Shown piece by piece: positions 25,161 through 33,247 of a DNA stretch of 64,000 nt; position 1 is the stretch's first letter; the number at the start of each line of letters is the position of its first letter. The translations under genes and the position numbers were made by a program. Source of the DNA: CAUJIW01 sp963205175 (GTDB lineage: Bacteria; Pseudomonadota; Alphaproteobacteria; Sphingomonadales; Sphingomonadaceae); NCBI GenBank assembly GCA_041060555.1, contig JBEUDS010000016.1. The stretch is one strand, 5' to 3'. The notes below the pieces were generated by a model. The model ran no database searches. It had not been told where the DNA came from and was given only the letters and a program-made list of their open reading frames with translations.

Positions 25161-26558
25161 ATGTTTACACAGTACATCGAACTGGATAGCGGCCAGCCGG
25201 CCACGCCGTTGTGGCTGGTGGACGAGGATAGCCTGGCGCTGTGGCGTGACGGCCGCGAGGCCCGTCAGGTCGCCTGGGTGGCCGCCCAGGGGTTCAAGGG
25301 CAAGGCCGGTGACCTGCTGTTGCTGCCCGCCGCCGACGGCCAGTGCGCCGGCGTGCTGGCCGGCGTGCCGCGCGGCGATGCCCTGGGGCCCTGGGATCTG
25401 GCGCCGGCGGCTGGCAGACTGCCGGCCGGACGCTACCGGCTGCTGCCGGACGGCAAGCGCCAGCTCGGCGAGGGGCGGCTCGGCTGGCTGCTCGCCCATT
25501 ATCGCTTTGACCGCTATCGCAGCGAGGCGGCGGCAACGGAGCCGCGCGTGCTGGTGGCCGGTGAGGACGCCACCGTCAACCTGGAAGCATGCCGGCAGGC
25601 CGCGGCGGTGGCGCTGGTACGCGACCTTGTCAACACACCGGCGGGCGACATGGGGCCTGCCGTGCTGGCCGACGCCGCCCGCCAGCTGGCGGCTCGCCAT
25701 GGCGCCGAAATGCACGAGACCATTGGTGACGCGCTGCTGGCCGAGGGCTTCCCGACCATTCACATGGTCGGCCGAGCCGCCGCCGACGCACCGCGCCTGA
25801 TCGACATTCGCTGGGGTGATCCCGACCACCCGAAGGTCACTCTGGTCGGCAAGGGGGTGTGCTTCGATTCCGGCGGCCTCGACCTCAAGCCGTCGTCGGC
25901 GATGCTGCTGATGAAGAAGGACATGGGCGGCGCCGCCCACGCCCTGGCACTGGCGCAGATGGTGATGGACGCGCGCCTGCCGGTGCGTCTGCGGGTGCTG
26001 GTGCCGGCGGTCGAGAACAGCGTCAGCGGCAACGCCTTCCGCCCCGGCGACGTGGTGCGCACCCGCAAGGGGATCACCGTCGAGATCGGCAACACCGATG
26101 CCGAGGGCCGACTGGTGCTGGCCGATGCACTGGCACTGGCCTGCGAGGAAACGCCCGATCTGCTGCTCGACTTCGCCACCCTCACCGGCGCCGCCCGCGT
26201 CGCGCTGGGGCCTGAGCTGCCAGCGCTGTTCACGCCCGACACGACCCTGGCCACTGAACTGGCGGCCCACGCCGACGCGGTGAGCGATCCGCTGTGGCGG
26301 CTGCCGCTGTGGGACGGCTACCGCGACATGCTGGCCTCCACGGTCGCCGACATCAACAATTCCAGCGAGAGCGGCTTCGCCGGCGCCATCACCGCCGCGC
26401 TGTTTCTGCAAAGATTCGTTGCATCCCCGGTCACCTGGGCGCACTTTGACCTCTACGCGTGGAACGGCTCGGCAAAGCCCGGACGTCCGAAGGGTGGCGA
26501 GGCGATGACATTGCGGGCGTGCTGGGCCTTGTTATCCGCCCGGTTTATCGCAAAATGA
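25161..26558 (+). CDS. M17 leucyl aminopeptidase family protein
   Basis: 465 residues. The metal and catalytic blocks of the M17 family are intact: VGKGVCFDSGGLDLKPS, MKKDMGGAAH, the loop VPAVENSVSGNAFRPGDV and NTDAEGRLVLADAL, followed by FATLTGAARVALG. The enzyme removes N-terminal residues from peptides in the cytoplasm using two metal ions. The N-terminal domain is shorter and unlike that of E. coli PepA, as in the alphaproteobacterial subgroup that also lies upstream of NlpC/P60 genes. The marR and NlpC/P60 genes follow on the same strand. Confidence 0.93.
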   Translation: MFTQYIELDSGQPATPLWLVDEDSLALWRDGREARQVAWVAAQGFKGKAGDLLLLPAADGQCAGVLAGVPRGDALGPWDLAPAAGRLPAGRYRLLPDGKRQLGEGRLGWLLAHYRFDRYRSEAAATEPRVLVAGEDATVNLEACRQAAAVALVRDLVNTPAGDMGPAVLADAARQLAARHGAEMHETIGDALLAEGFPTIHMVGRAAADAPRLIDIRWGDPDHPKVTLVGKGVCFDSGGLDLKPSSAMLLMKKDMGGAAHALALAQMVMDARLPVRLRVLVPAVENSVSGNAFRPGDVVRTRKGITVEIGNTDAEGRLVLADALALACEETPDLLLDFATLTGAARVALGPELPALFTPDTTLATELAAHADAVSDPLWRLPLWDGYRDMLASTVADINNSSESGFAGAITAALFLQRFVASPVTWAHFDLYAWNGSAKPGRPKGGEAMTLRACWALLSARFIAK

Positions 26559-26630
26559 TTGAGCATAGCCGCTGTTGTCCGGCTCTGAGTGGCACCAAGG
26601 GTGGCGACAATTCGTTCCGCTAACACTTTA

Positions 26631-26676
26631 TTAAGGGGTGTTAACGGAATCTGTCGACGCGTTGAGGTGGTTCAAC
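26631..26676. promoter_or_regulatory. Candidate CtrA-like box and inverted repeat upstream of marR
   Basis: TTAAGGGGTGTTAAC at 26631-26645 resembles a CtrA box but has a 6-bp instead of 7-bp spacer. GTTGA-GGTGGT-TCAAC at 26661-26676, just before the AAAGGAG ribosome binding site, is an inverted repeat placed where a MarR autorepressor would bind. Confidence 0.35.
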
Positions 26677-26689
26677 AAAGGAGACGCTC

Positions 26690-27097
26690 ATGGCCCTCAA
26701 CCTTGATCGCGACGACGCCCGAATGGCGCCGCTCAAGGATTGGCTGCGAACTCTGATCAGCTTCGTGCAGTCAGACCAGCCTGATTTAACCAATCGCCAG
26801 ATGGCGATCCTGATGGTCGTGTACCTGATGGATGGCCCCCACACCGTGCGCGGTCTGGCCGCCCGGCTGAAAGTGTCGAAGCCCGTGGTGACGCGGGCAT
26901 TGAATACGCTGGGGGCTCTGGGCTATGTCCGGCGTCAGAAGGACGAATCCGACCTGCGCAATATCTTCGTTGAGCGCACCGAGGCCGGCATGGCGTTTCT
27001 TGAGGATTTTGCCGACCGCGTAAGGACGCCGCACATTGACGCAGGCCATAGCAGCGACACCCAGCCCCGCTCCGTGTTCCGCGGCGCCTACGAGTAA
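26690..27097 (+). CDS. MarR-family winged-helix regulator
   Basis: 135 residues. The winged-helix core (about 33-100) reads LTNRQMAILMVVYL, HTVRGLAARLKVSKPVVTRAL and GYVRRQKDESDLRNIFVERT, typical MarR recognition helix and wing. MarR proteins are dimeric repressors or activators that often respond to small ligands. AAAGGAG precedes ATG 26690. The last 62 bases overlap the start of the NlpC/P60 gene, so the two are likely co-translated. The effector and targets cannot be read from the sequence. Confidence 0.88.
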   Translation: MALNLDRDDARMAPLKDWLRTLISFVQSDQPDLTNRQMAILMVVYLMDGPHTVRGLAARLKVSKPVVTRALNTLGALGYVRRQKDESDLRNIFVERTEAGMAFLEDFADRVRTPHIDAGHSSDTQPRSVFRGAYE

Positions 27098-27971
27098 GGC
27101 AACCGCCCTTCTGCATCCGTCGCTTCCGCTCGACCCGAGGCTGCATGCCTGGCGGCGGGATCTCGCCGACATCGCACTCTACGGCCGGGTATCGGCCCAG
27201 CATTTCGCGGCGCCCGTCCCCCTGAGGGGCGGGCGCGCCTCTGTTGGCGTGCGGGCCGCGCCGGCACCCACGGCCGAACAGGCGAGCGAGCTGTTGCTCG
27301 GCGAGACCTTCATGGCGCTGGAGCGCCGCGACGACTGGACCTGGGGCTACTGTGCCCACGATGGCTATGTCGGCTATGTGCCGTCGACCGCACTGGACGA
27401 TACCGACCAGCCGGCGCCGACACATTGGGTGAGCGCACCGCAGGGCCTGGTGTTCGCGGCCGCCAGTATCAAGGCGCCGCTGCTTGTTGCCCCCCCACTG
27501 GGCAGCCGGCTGGCGCTCACCGAGTTCGACGACCGCTTCCTGGCGGCGACGGGTGGCGGTTTCATTCATCGTCGCCACGTCCGTCCGCTGGGCGACTGGA
27601 CACAGGACCCGGTGGCGGTGGCGGAAAGCCTGCTGGGCACGCCCTATCTGTGGGGTGGGCGCAGCCGCGCCGGCATCGACTGCTCCGGCCTGGTGCAGAC
27701 CAGTCTGATGGCCTGCGGGGCGGCCTGCCCGCGCGACAGCGACATGCAGCAGGAACTCGGCACGGCGGTGCCGGAAGACGCCTGGGATGGCGGCCTGCGG
27801 CGCGGCGACCTGGTGTTCTTCCCCGGCCATGTCGGCCTGATGGCGGATGCGACACGCCTCATCCACGCCAATGCCTACTGGATGACCACCGTCATCGAAC
27901 CGCTGGCCGACGTGGTCGCCCGGCTGCGCCCCGACCACACGCATCCTGTTGTGGCCGTGCGCCGGCCGTAG
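27036..27971 (+). CDS. NlpC/P60 cell-wall peptidase with SH3 domain
   Basis: 311 residues from TTG 27036 (AAGGA nine bases upstream, inside marR). A bacterial SH3-like region (about 70-190; ETFMALERRDDWTWGYCAHDGYVGYVP) precedes the NlpC/P60 domain, with catalytic Cys216 in GIDCSGLVQ, the His in FPGHVGLM and a third polar position in LIHANAY. Such enzymes cut gamma-D-glutamyl-diaminopimelate bonds in peptidoglycan stem peptides. No signal peptide is evident, suggesting a role in recycling of wall peptides in the cytoplasm, which fits the neighbouring aminopeptidase. Confidence 0.9.
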   Translation: MTQAIAATPSPAPCSAAPTSKATALLHPSLPLDPRLHAWRRDLADIALYGRVSAQHFAAPVPLRGGRASVGVRAAPAPTAEQASELLLGETFMALERRDDWTWGYCAHDGYVGYVPSTALDDTDQPAPTHWVSAPQGLVFAAASIKAPLLVAPPLGSRLALTEFDDRFLAATGGGFIHRRHVRPLGDWTQDPVAVAESLLGTPYLWGGRSRAGIDCSGLVQTSLMACGAACPRDSDMQQELGTAVPEDAWDGGLRRGDLVFFPGHVGLMADATRLIHANAYWMTTVIEPLADVVARLRPDHTHPVVAVRRP

Positions 27972-28008
27972 GCCCTGACCGCTTCGGACCAGCCCCCTGA
28001 CCTCCGGA

Positions 28009-28042
28009 AACGAAAAGGGCCGCCCCGAAGGGCGGCCCTGAT
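28009..28042 (-). terminator. Terminator of the cytochrome c gene (possibly bidirectional)
   Basis: The perfect 9-bp stem GGGCCGCCC-TTCG-GGGCGGCCC (minus strand) with a UUCG-type loop is followed by TTTTCGTTT. It lies between the convergent NlpC/P60 and cytochrome genes. Confidence 0.9.
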
Positions 28043-28064
28043 CTGTCTTGCGACGCCGTGGCGC

Positions 28065-28715
28065 TTACTGGGCCGCCGGAGCGGCTTCGGCCGGTGCCGC
28101 GCCCTCGGCCGGAGCAGCTTCAGCCGGCGCCGCGCCCTCGGCGGGCGCCTCGGCGGTCTCCGCCTTCGGCTCGACCTTTGGCAACGGCAGCGGGCTGTCG
28201 CTGTTCTGATTGAGATAGGCCAGCAAGGCTGCGCGCTCTTCCGGCTTGGAAATGCCGGCGAACGACATCTTGTTACCCGGAATGGCTTCCTTCGGGCTCT
28301 TCAGCCAGGCGTCCAGTGCGTCCCAGCTCCAGGCCTCGCCGGACTTGCCCGCCAGCGCCGCGGAGTAGCCGAAGCCGGCCACGTGCGCGTGCTTGGCACC
28401 GACCACACCCCACAGGTTCGGGCCGGTCTTGGCGGCGCCGCCCTTCTCGATGGTATGGCAGGTCGCGCATTTCTTGAACACGCTGGCGCCCTTCTCGGCC
28501 GAGGCGGTGGCCAGCAGCTCGGCCAGCGACGGGCCTTCCGCCACCGCCGGACCGGCAGCGGCGCCGCCCTCTTCCTCGACGCCTTCAATGGCGTAGGCCT
28601 GCGCCTCAAGCGGCGCCACCCTGAACATTTCACCTGTCAGAATGATTGCCACCAGAATGGCGATCGCTGCCAACAGGCCCCCTGCTGCGAATTTATTCCA
28701 CTCGAAACCGTCCAC
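28065..28715 (-). CDS. Membrane-anchored class I cytochrome c (CycM type)
   Basis: 216 residues from GTG 28715, which has GGAGG six bases upstream. An uncleaved N-terminal helix (about 8-30, GGLLAAIAILVAIILTG) anchors the protein, then comes a c-type domain with heme-binding CATCH, PNLWGVVG and the distal methionine in IPGNKMSFAG. This is the membrane-bound cytochrome c that carries electrons from the bc1 complex to oxidases in alphaproteobacteria. The C-terminus is an Ala/Pro/Glu-rich tail with repeated EGAAPAEAAPA units (plus-strand DNA about 28077-28145). Confidence 0.92.
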   Translation of the reverse strand: MDGFEWNKFAAGGLLAAIAILVAIILTGEMFRVAPLEAQAYAIEGVEEEGGAAAGPAVAEGPSLAELLATASAEKGASVFKKCATCHTIEKGGAAKTGPNLWGVVGAKHAHVAGFGYSAALAGKSGEAWSWDALDAWLKSPKEAIPGNKMSFAGISKPEERAALLAYLNQNSDSPLPLPKVEPKAETAEAPAEGAAPAEAAPAEGAAPAEAAPAAQ

Positions 28716-28872
28716 GCTTGTCCTCCAGCGGACCCCTGAAAATTGGCGCGCACCATAGGAGCGCGTTGCGTCGTGCGCAAGGAGCAAGTCGTCGCAACCC
28801 TTGACCGGAGCGCACGCCCCTCGCCATATGCGCTCCGACGACTGATTTCAGCCCAAGCAAGGCGAACCTCCC

Positions 28873-29793
28873 ATGGAAACCTACCCCAAGCCGGCCCGGG
28901 ACCTGGTGGCCCGGATGACCGCCGAGGCCGCCCAGCGCCCCGAGGACGCCATCGCCTTCCAGGGCGCGCCCGGCGCCTATTCCCATCTCGCCACCACCCA
29001 GGCCTTCCCGCTCGGGCTTGCCCTGCCCTGTTTCACCTTCGAGGATGCCTTCGAGGCGGTGGAAACCGGCCGCGCCGAGCTGGCGATGATTCCCATCGAG
29101 AACAGCCAGGCCGGCCGGGTGGCGGACATCCATTTCCTGCTGCCGGAGTCCAGCCTGCACATCGTCGGCGAGCACTTCCTGCGGGTGCGTCATTGCCTGC
29201 TCGGCCTCAAAGGCGTCTCCCTCGACGCGGTGCGCGAGGCGATCAGCCATCCCCAGGCGCTGGGCCAGACCCGCCACTGGTGCCGCGACCACAACATCCG
29301 CCAGGTTGGTTATGCCGATACCGCCGGCGCCGCCGCGCTGGTTGCCGAGCGCGGCGATCCGCAGGTGGCGGCGATCGCCTCCAAGCTGGCGGCACGCCTG
29401 TTCGACCTCGATGTGCTGGCGGAAGGGATCGAGGACGTCAGCCACAACACCACCCGCTTCGTCGTGCTGTCGCGCAAGCCGCTGCACCCCGACCCCAGGG
29501 ACGGTCCGCTGATGACCTCGTTCCTGTTCGAGGTGCGCAACGTCCCGGCGGCGCTGTACAAGGCGCTGGGCGGCTTCGCCACCAACGGCGTCAACATGAC
29601 CAAGCTGGAGAGCTACCAGAAGGAAGGCAGCTTCACCGCCACCATGTTCTTCGCCGACATCGACGGCTCGCCGGACGACGCCAACGTCGCGCTGGCGATG
29701 GAGGAACTGCGCTTCCACACCAAGAGCGTGCGCATTCTCGGCACCTACCCGCAGGCCCGCGTCCGCCGCCACCCGGAGGCGATGCCCGAATAG
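28873..29793 (+). CDS. pheA: Prephenate dehydratase
   Basis: 306 residues. The enzyme converts prephenate to phenylpyruvate in phenylalanine synthesis. The catalytic PDT domain (about 25-205) shows FQGAPGAYSHLA, MIPIENSQAGRV and the catalytic threonine motif NTTRFVVLSR; the ACT regulatory domain (about 217-295) shows GVNMTKLESYQKEG, the phenylalanine-binding loop. There is no chorismate mutase domain, so this is the monofunctional form usual in alphaproteobacteria. It is divergent from the cytochrome gene and convergent with nudC. Confidence 0.95.
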   Translation: METYPKPARDLVARMTAEAAQRPEDAIAFQGAPGAYSHLATTQAFPLGLALPCFTFEDAFEAVETGRAELAMIPIENSQAGRVADIHFLLPESSLHIVGEHFLRVRHCLLGLKGVSLDAVREAISHPQALGQTRHWCRDHNIRQVGYADTAGAAALVAERGDPQVAAIASKLAARLFDLDVLAEGIEDVSHNTTRFVVLSRKPLHPDPRDGPLMTSFLFEVRNVPAALYKALGGFATNGVNMTKLESYQKEGSFTATMFFADIDGSPDDANVALAMEELRFHTKSVRILGTYPQARVRRHPEAMPE

Positions 29794-29823
29794 GGCCGGA
29801 GCGGGGCCGGTACGAGCCTGGCG

Positions 29824-30744
29824 CTAACCCAGCTCCGCCCATGCCTTGAGCAGATGGTGGGCAATGGCGATCGGCGGCGGGGCGGTGAACGGCCCCTCGC
29901 CGCGCAGCGCGCTGAGCACCTCGGCCCGGCTGTACCAGCGGGCCTCCTCCAGCTCCTCGGCGTCGACGGTGATGTCGGTGGACAATGCCTCGCCGAAGCA
30001 GCCGATCATCAGGCTGGAGGGGAAGGGCCAGGGCTGGCTGGCGACATAGCGCACCCGCCCCACCCGCACCCCGGCCTCCTCGGCGACTTCACGGCGTACC
30101 GCCTCCTCAAGGCTCTCGCCCGGCTCGACGAAGCCGGCCAGCGCCGAATAGAAGCCCGCCGGAAAGGCTGGCTGCCGGCCCAGCAGGCAGCGCTCGCCAT
30201 CCACCACCAGCATGATGACCACCGGGTCGGTACGCGGGAAATGCTCGGCACCGCAGCCCGCGGCGGTACAGCGGCGACAATAGCCGCCCTTGATCGCCTC
30301 GGTCGGCGCGCCGCACACGGCACAGTGCCCGTGGGTGGCATGCCACGACAGCAGCGAGCGGGCCTGGGCGATGATACCCGAACGCGAATCACCCAGCTGG
30401 ATCGCGGCACCCCGCGCGTCCAGTGGCCGGCCCGGCACGAAGCCGCCCGGCGCCACGCTGGCGGCAAAATGCGGCGCGTCACCCCGGAAACCCAGAAACA
30501 CCCAGTCGGTGATCTCCGGCAGATCGTCGGGCGGCAGCCACAGCAGGTCGAGCACGCCGCCTTCGGTCGACATCACCGGCTTCAGGTCGACCAGCAGCAG
30601 CCAGCGCGAATCGCGGGCGCGGCGGAGCACGGCGAGCCGGGCGGCATCACGGCGGACCTCGTCGGCGCGGTCGAACGGATTACCGACGAAACCCATGTCG
30701 GCGCCGACGCCGACCAGCGGCGCGGTGAACGGATCAACGCTCAT
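29824..30744 (-). CDS. nudC: NAD(+) diphosphatase NudC
   Basis: 306 residues. NudC hydrolyses NAD(H) to NMN and AMP and can remove NAD caps from RNA. The zinc ribbon is CAVCG...CRRCTAAGC, followed by HFPRTDPVVIML and the Nudix box GFVEPGESLEEAVRREVAEE, with the NudC-specific SQPWPFPSSLM downstream. GGGAGG four bases before ATG 30744 fixes the start. It is divergent from the SRP RNA gene. Confidence 0.96.
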   Translation of the reverse strand: MSVDPFTAPLVGVGADMGFVGNPFDRADEVRRDAARLAVLRRARDSRWLLLVDLKPVMSTEGGVLDLLWLPPDDLPEITDWVFLGFRGDAPHFAASVAPGGFVPGRPLDARGAAIQLGDSRSGIIAQARSLLSWHATHGHCAVCGAPTEAIKGGYCRRCTAAGCGAEHFPRTDPVVIMLVVDGERCLLGRQPAFPAGFYSALAGFVEPGESLEEAVRREVAEEAGVRVGRVRYVASQPWPFPSSLMIGCFGEALSTDITVDAEELEEARWYSRAEVLSALRGEGPFTAPPPIAIAHHLLKAWAELG

Positions 30745-30854
30745 GTTTCCTCCCTCAGGCACGCGGCGCACCCTGCCCGGCCACGACGCCCGAATGCAAG
30801 TCCTCGTCACGCGATGACGGTTGCATGACGGGGCGTTTCGTGAAAAAGGGAGGC

Positions 30855-30946
30855 CGGGAGTCGGGGCGGGCAGGTCGCTCGCCAACCCGGTCAGGTCCGG
30901 AAGGAAGCAGCCGCAACGAATCCGGCTTGGGTCGTCCCGGCTCCCA
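30855..30946 (+). ncRNA. ffs: Signal recognition particle RNA (4.5S)
   Basis: The invariant domain IV core GGTCAGGTCCGGAAGGAAGC begins at 30889 and is followed by AGCC. The ends pair: 30856-30866 (GGGAGTCGGGG) with 30935-30945 (TCCCGGCTCCC), 11 pairs including two G-U. This gives a small bacterial SRP RNA of about 92 nt that binds Ffh and targets membrane proteins. Position ahead of dnaX is a common arrangement. Exact ends are estimated from the pairing. Confidence 0.93.
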
Positions 30947-31074
30947 CCCGCCCGCACCAGACATTCCATGATTGCCGTCGCCCGCGCCGCCGGCCCGGTG
31001 CCTTGAGCCTGATACACGCCGTCGGGCAAGCCCATGCGCTTCCCTCCCAACCGATCAGGCTCTAGAACAGCGCC

Positions 31075-32826
31075 ATGACTGATTCCGCATCCGCCGACGG
31101 CTACCGCGTTCTCGCGCGCAAGTACCGCCCGTCCACGTTCGAGGCCCTGATCGGCCAGGACGCGATGGTGCGCACGCTCGCCAACGCCATCCAGACCGGT
31201 CGCCTGGCCCACGCCTTCCTGCTGACCGGCGTGCGCGGGGTCGGCAAGACCTCGACCGCCCGCCTGATCGCCAAGGCCCTCAACTGCATCGGCCCGGACG
31301 GCACCGGCGGCCCGACCATCAGCCCGTGCGGCGTCTGCGAGCCGTGCCGGGCGATCAGCGAATCCCGCCATATCGACGTGGTGGAGATGGACGCCGCCTC
31401 GCGCACCGGCGTCGACGACGTGCGCGAGATCATCGATGCCGTGCGCTACGCCGCCGTCTCGGCGCGCTTCAAGGTGTACATCATCGACGAGGTCCACATG
31501 CTGTCGAAGGCGGCGTTCAACGCGCTGCTCAAGACGCTGGAGGAACCGCCGCCGCACGTGAAGTTCATCTTCGCCACCACCGAGATCCGCAAGGTGCCGG
31601 TGACGGTGCTGTCGCGCTGCCAGCGCTTCGACCTCAAGCGCATCCCCGCCGAGATGCTGGCCGAGCATTTCCGCGCCATCGTCGAGAAGGAAGGCGCCAG
31701 CGCCGAACCGGACGCGCTGGCGATGATCGCGCGGGCCGCCGAGGGCTCGGTGCGCGACGGCCTGTCGATTCTCGACCAGGCGATCTCCCACGGCAACGGC
31801 GCGGTCAGCGCGGCGGCTGTGCGCGACATGATCGGGCTGGCCGACCGGGCGCTGGTGCTCGACCTGATGGGCCACATCCTGACCGCCGAGCCGAAGCCGG
31901 CGCTGGCCAACCTGCGCCGCCAGTACGACGCCGGCGCCGACCCGGCGACGGTGCTGCAGGACCTGCTCGACCTCACCCACGCCATCACCCGGATCAAGCT
32001 GTCGCCGGACGACCCCACCGACGGCCTGACCGAGGGCGAGCGACCGCGGGCGCTGCAGTGGGCCGAGGGGCTGGGCTTCGCCGCCCTGCAACGGCTGTGG
32101 CAGCTGCTGCTCAAGGGCCTGGCGGAAGTGCAGAACGCGCCGGCGCCGATCCAGGCCGCCGAGATGGCGATCCTGCGGCTGATCCACGCCGCCGGCATGC
32201 CCGACCCGGCCGACCTGCTGAAGCGCCTGGAGAATGGTGGCAGCGTCGCCGTCGGCGGCGGCGCTCCGGCCCCGACGGCACCGGCGGGCGCCCCGGCGGT
32301 GTCGGCCACGCTGAACGAGGTGGCGGACCTGCCGGAGGTGGACAATCCGCCAGCGCCGCCGGCCGACTCGCCCGACCCCGTTGTCGTTCCCCACCCCGCC
32401 GCCCGCCCCGCGCCCGCCGTCGTGCCGGCGCCGGCGAGCTTCCCCGAACTGGTGCGGCTGTTCGAGAGCAACACCGAGGGCCTGATCGGCAAGGCGCTGC
32501 GGGACGACGCCCATCTGGTGTCCTACGCGCCGGGCCGCGTCGAACTGCGGGTGACAAGTCGCGCGCCGCGCGATCTGGCGCCGCGCATGATGCAGTGCCT
32601 GGAAACCTGGACCGGCAGCCGCTGGATGGTCAGCCTGTCGCAGGCGGAGGGCCAGCCGACCCTGCAGCAACAGGCCGCCGCCCAGGCGACCCGCGAGCGC
32701 GAGGCCGTACTGGCCGACCCGCTGGTGCGGGCGGCACTGGAAACATTCCCCGGCGCCACGCTGACCCGTATCATCGAGCGGGAAACCGGCGCGCGCGCCA
32801 CCGACGTCAGGAGTGCACAGGCATGA
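31075..32826 (+). CDS. dnaX: DNA polymerase III subunit gamma/tau
   Basis: 583 residues. DnaX is the clamp-loader motor. Walker A GVRGVGKT, the zinc-binding cluster CGVCEPC with an upstream Cys, Walker B IIDEVHML and sensor 1 FATTEIRKVPVTVLSRCQRF identify it. A Pro/Ala linker (about 395-455) leads to the tau C-terminal region that contacts the polymerase and helicase. I see no slippery A-run for a gamma frameshift product. The stop overlaps the ybaB start (ATGA). Confidence 0.97.
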   Translation: MTDSASADGYRVLARKYRPSTFEALIGQDAMVRTLANAIQTGRLAHAFLLTGVRGVGKTSTARLIAKALNCIGPDGTGGPTISPCGVCEPCRAISESRHIDVVEMDAASRTGVDDVREIIDAVRYAAVSARFKVYIIDEVHMLSKAAFNALLKTLEEPPPHVKFIFATTEIRKVPVTVLSRCQRFDLKRIPAEMLAEHFRAIVEKEGASAEPDALAMIARAAEGSVRDGLSILDQAISHGNGAVSAAAVRDMIGLADRALVLDLMGHILTAEPKPALANLRRQYDAGADPATVLQDLLDLTHAITRIKLSPDDPTDGLTEGERPRALQWAEGLGFAALQRLWQLLLKGLAEVQNAPAPIQAAEMAILRLIHAAGMPDPADLLKRLENGGSVAVGGGAPAPTAPAGAPAVSATLNEVADLPEVDNPPAPPADSPDPVVVPHPAARPAPAVVPAPASFPELVRLFESNTEGLIGKALRDDAHLVSYAPGRVELRVTSRAPRDLAPRMMQCLETWTGSRWMVSLSQAEGQPTLQQQAAAQATREREAVLADPLVRAALETFPGATLTRIIERETGARATDVRSAQA

Positions 32827-33143
32827 ACTTTCAGGAAATCATGAAGGCCGCCCAGACCATGCAGTCGAAGATGGCGGACGCCCAGGCCAAGCTCGATACC
32901 ATCGAGGTCGAAGGCCAGTCGGGTGCCGGCATGGTCAAGGTGCGGATGACCGCCAAGGGCAAGGTGCTGCGCATCAGCGTCGACCCGTCGCTGATCGACC
33001 CGGCCGAGAAGGAAATGCTGGAGGATCTGCTGGTCGCCGCCATCAACGACACCCGCGCCAAGGCCGAGGCGACCGCCGCCGAGGAAATGGGCAAACTCAC
33101 CCAGGGGCTGCCGCTGCCACCGGGCATGAAACTGCCGTTCTGA
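32823..33143 (+). CDS. YbaB/EbfC nucleoid-associated protein
   Basis: 106 residues. Small DNA-binding protein with the family layout: N-terminal helix MNFQEIMKAAQTMQSKM, the central strands with GQSGAGMVKVRMTAKG and a C-terminal helix ending MGKLTQGLPLPPGMKLPF. It follows dnaX with a 4-base overlap, the classic dnaX-ybaB pair; recR, which often comes third, is absent here. Confidence 0.95.
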   Translation: MNFQEIMKAAQTMQSKMADAQAKLDTIEVEGQSGAGMVKVRMTAKGKVLRISVDPSLIDPAEKEMLEDLLVAAINDTRAKAEATAAEEMGKLTQGLPLPPGMKLPF

Positions 33144-33205
33144 CACCAGGGTAACGCCAGGCCCGCGCCAGAGGCCGACAGACGACCAACCAGGGGGGAA
33201 TCACC

Positions 33206-33247
33206 ATGCAGGCCAGCCAGCCCGCCCGACGGGCGAGACCGGCATGA
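33206..33247 (+). CDS. 13-codon leader ORF coupled to the MFS gene
   Basis: ATG 33206 is preceded by a strong AGGGGGGAA sequence at 33192-33200 and encodes MQASQPARRARPA, ending with TGA at 33245-33247. The stop shares bases with the ATG of the MFS gene (ATGA). The MFS gene itself has no good ribosome binding site, so ribosomes probably reach it by termination-reinitiation from this leader. Arg and Pro codons are enriched. A regulatory role is an inference. Confidence 0.5.
   Translation: MQASQPARRARPA

Noticed and set aside
29824..32670. A minus-strand reading frame of about 948 codons running from inside dnaX through ffs into nudC
   Set aside because: Only the last 306 codons encode NudC, with a strong ribosome binding site at their ATG. 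The remainder is antisense to dnaX and the SRP RNA and has the Arg/Gly/His-rich composition of GC-rich shadow frames.
31326..32822. A long plus-strand frame over dnaX that continues in phase into ybaB
   Set aside because: It lies in another frame of dnaX, is Arg/Gly-rich and has no homology; the in-phase join with ybaB is accidental, as ybaB has its own ATG overlapping the dnaX stop.
31075..32826. Programmed frameshift in dnaX producing gamma
   Set aside because: No A-AAA-AAG-like slippery run or G/A-rich heptamer was found in the linker region.
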